Positions 6,827 through 7,053 of a DNA stretch of 7,053 nucleotides are shown one piece after another. The stretch is from CAZADA01 sp964524065. Lineage in GTDB: Bacteria > Pseudomonadota > Alphaproteobacteria > Caulobacterales > Maricaulaceae. The DNA is taken from assembly GCA_964524065.1 (NCBI GenBank), contig CAZGCB010000120.1:1-7053 (forward strand), in the 5' to 3' direction. Both the position numbers and the translations under genes were made by a program. Under the pieces are notes generated by a model. That model saw only the letters and a program-made list of their open reading frames with translations, ran no database searches and was not told where the DNA came from. Within the stretch, counting starts at the first letter, position 1, and each line of letters begins with the position of its first letter.

Positions 6827-6835
6827 GTAGTCAAA
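6812..6835. other. Junction between obgE and an opposite-strand FG-GAP gene (probable assembly chimera)
   Basis: Obg homology on the minus strand fades between 6817 (P to R in the G3 motif) and 6826. FG-GAP homology on the plus strand begins at about 6830. No inverted repeats, target duplications or integrase-like sequence mark the break. A short shared string such as GTCGGCG/GTC could have driven a false join. A real rearrangement would destroy a gene that is normally essential. Confidence 0.7.
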
Positions 6836-7053
6836 GGCGACGGGCTTTATGACCTGATCGGAGGGGCGAGCCGTGCCGATCCCGACGGCGGCGACGCCGG
6901 CGAGAGCTACGTCGTGTTCGGCTCCTCCAGCGGGTTCAGCGCGACATTCGAGCTATCGTCGCTGGCCCCCGGCGACGGCTCGAACGGCTTCGTTTTGAAC
7001 GGGATCAATCAGAACGACTTCAGCGGCATCTACGTCTCTTCGGCCGGCGATGT
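6830..7053 (+). CDS. FG-GAP (integrin-alpha-like) repeat protein, internal fragment
   Basis: This is the only plus-strand coding stretch, open to the window end and lacking both start and stop. It reads VKGDGLYDLIGGASRADPDG, then AGESYVVFGSSSGF, a variable middle (ATFELSSLAPGDGSNGFVLN), and IYVSSAGD at the edge. GDGxxDLI (a calcium-binding-loop type motif), the GESYVVFG strand and the closing SSAGD are hallmarks of bacterial FG-GAP beta-propeller repeats, found in large secreted or cell-surface proteins. The fragment covers almost exactly one unit: the Val codon at 6830 and the cut Val codon at 7052 are 222 bases (74 residues) apart. The usual Asn of NGDG is Lys here, at the junction. Third codon positions are mostly G/C, like the neighbours, so composition does not show whether it comes from the same genome. 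Confidence 0.82.

Noticed and set aside
6794..7053. Plus-strand open frame starting at ATG 6794 and running into the FG-GAP fragment as one gene
   Set aside because: The first dozen codons are simply the complement of conserved obgE sequence, and there is no ribosome binding site or signal peptide. The apparent fusion start is a by-product of the junction.

Overview
The window reads as a GC-rich alphaproteobacterial chromosome fragment. Gene order and protein style (nadD, rsfS, rlmH, an EnvC-like factor, CtpA and a divergent polysaccharide deacetylase, all co-oriented) are typical of Alphaproteobacteria. Details such as the acidic CtpA tail would fit the Caulobacterales/Maricaulales side, but I cannot place it more precisely. 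Nearly all of the window (1-6826) is one minus-strand block, so transcription runs from high to low coordinates. Both ends cut through genes, as in a short metagenomic contig.

In transcription order: the 3' part of obgE (ribosome-associated GTPase, 6826-6392), nadD (NAD synthesis, 6357-5734), egtD (histidine methyltransferase of ergothioneine synthesis, 5674-4673), rsfS (ribosomal silencing factor, 4603-4115), rlmH (23S rRNA pseudouridine-1915 methyltransferase, 4093-3614), an envC-type amidase activator with a degenerate LytM domain (3451-2225), ctpA (S41 processing protease, 2187-877), a bidirectional-looking terminator (792-829), and the N-terminal 251 residues of a membrane-anchored divergent polysaccharide deacetylase (753-1, running off the window).

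Functionally there are two themes. obgE, nadD, rsfS and rlmH are ribosome-maturation and NAD housekeeping genes. envC, ctpA and the deacetylase-like gene form an envelope cassette probably concerned with controlling peptidoglycan hydrolysis at division. egtD is an accessory gene set inside the housekeeping block, with no egtB visible.

The main anomaly is at the right end. At about 6812-6835 the obgE frame loses homology just before its G3 motif, and the sequence switches to an opposite-strand fragment of an FG-GAP beta-propeller repeat protein (6830-7053). Because obgE is normally essential, and because the window stops where the next FG-GAP repeat would begin, an assembly chimera is the likeliest explanation. 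I see no convincing undescribed system, no RNA gene, no CRISPR array and no insertion sequence. No stretch over 300 bases lacks a gene.
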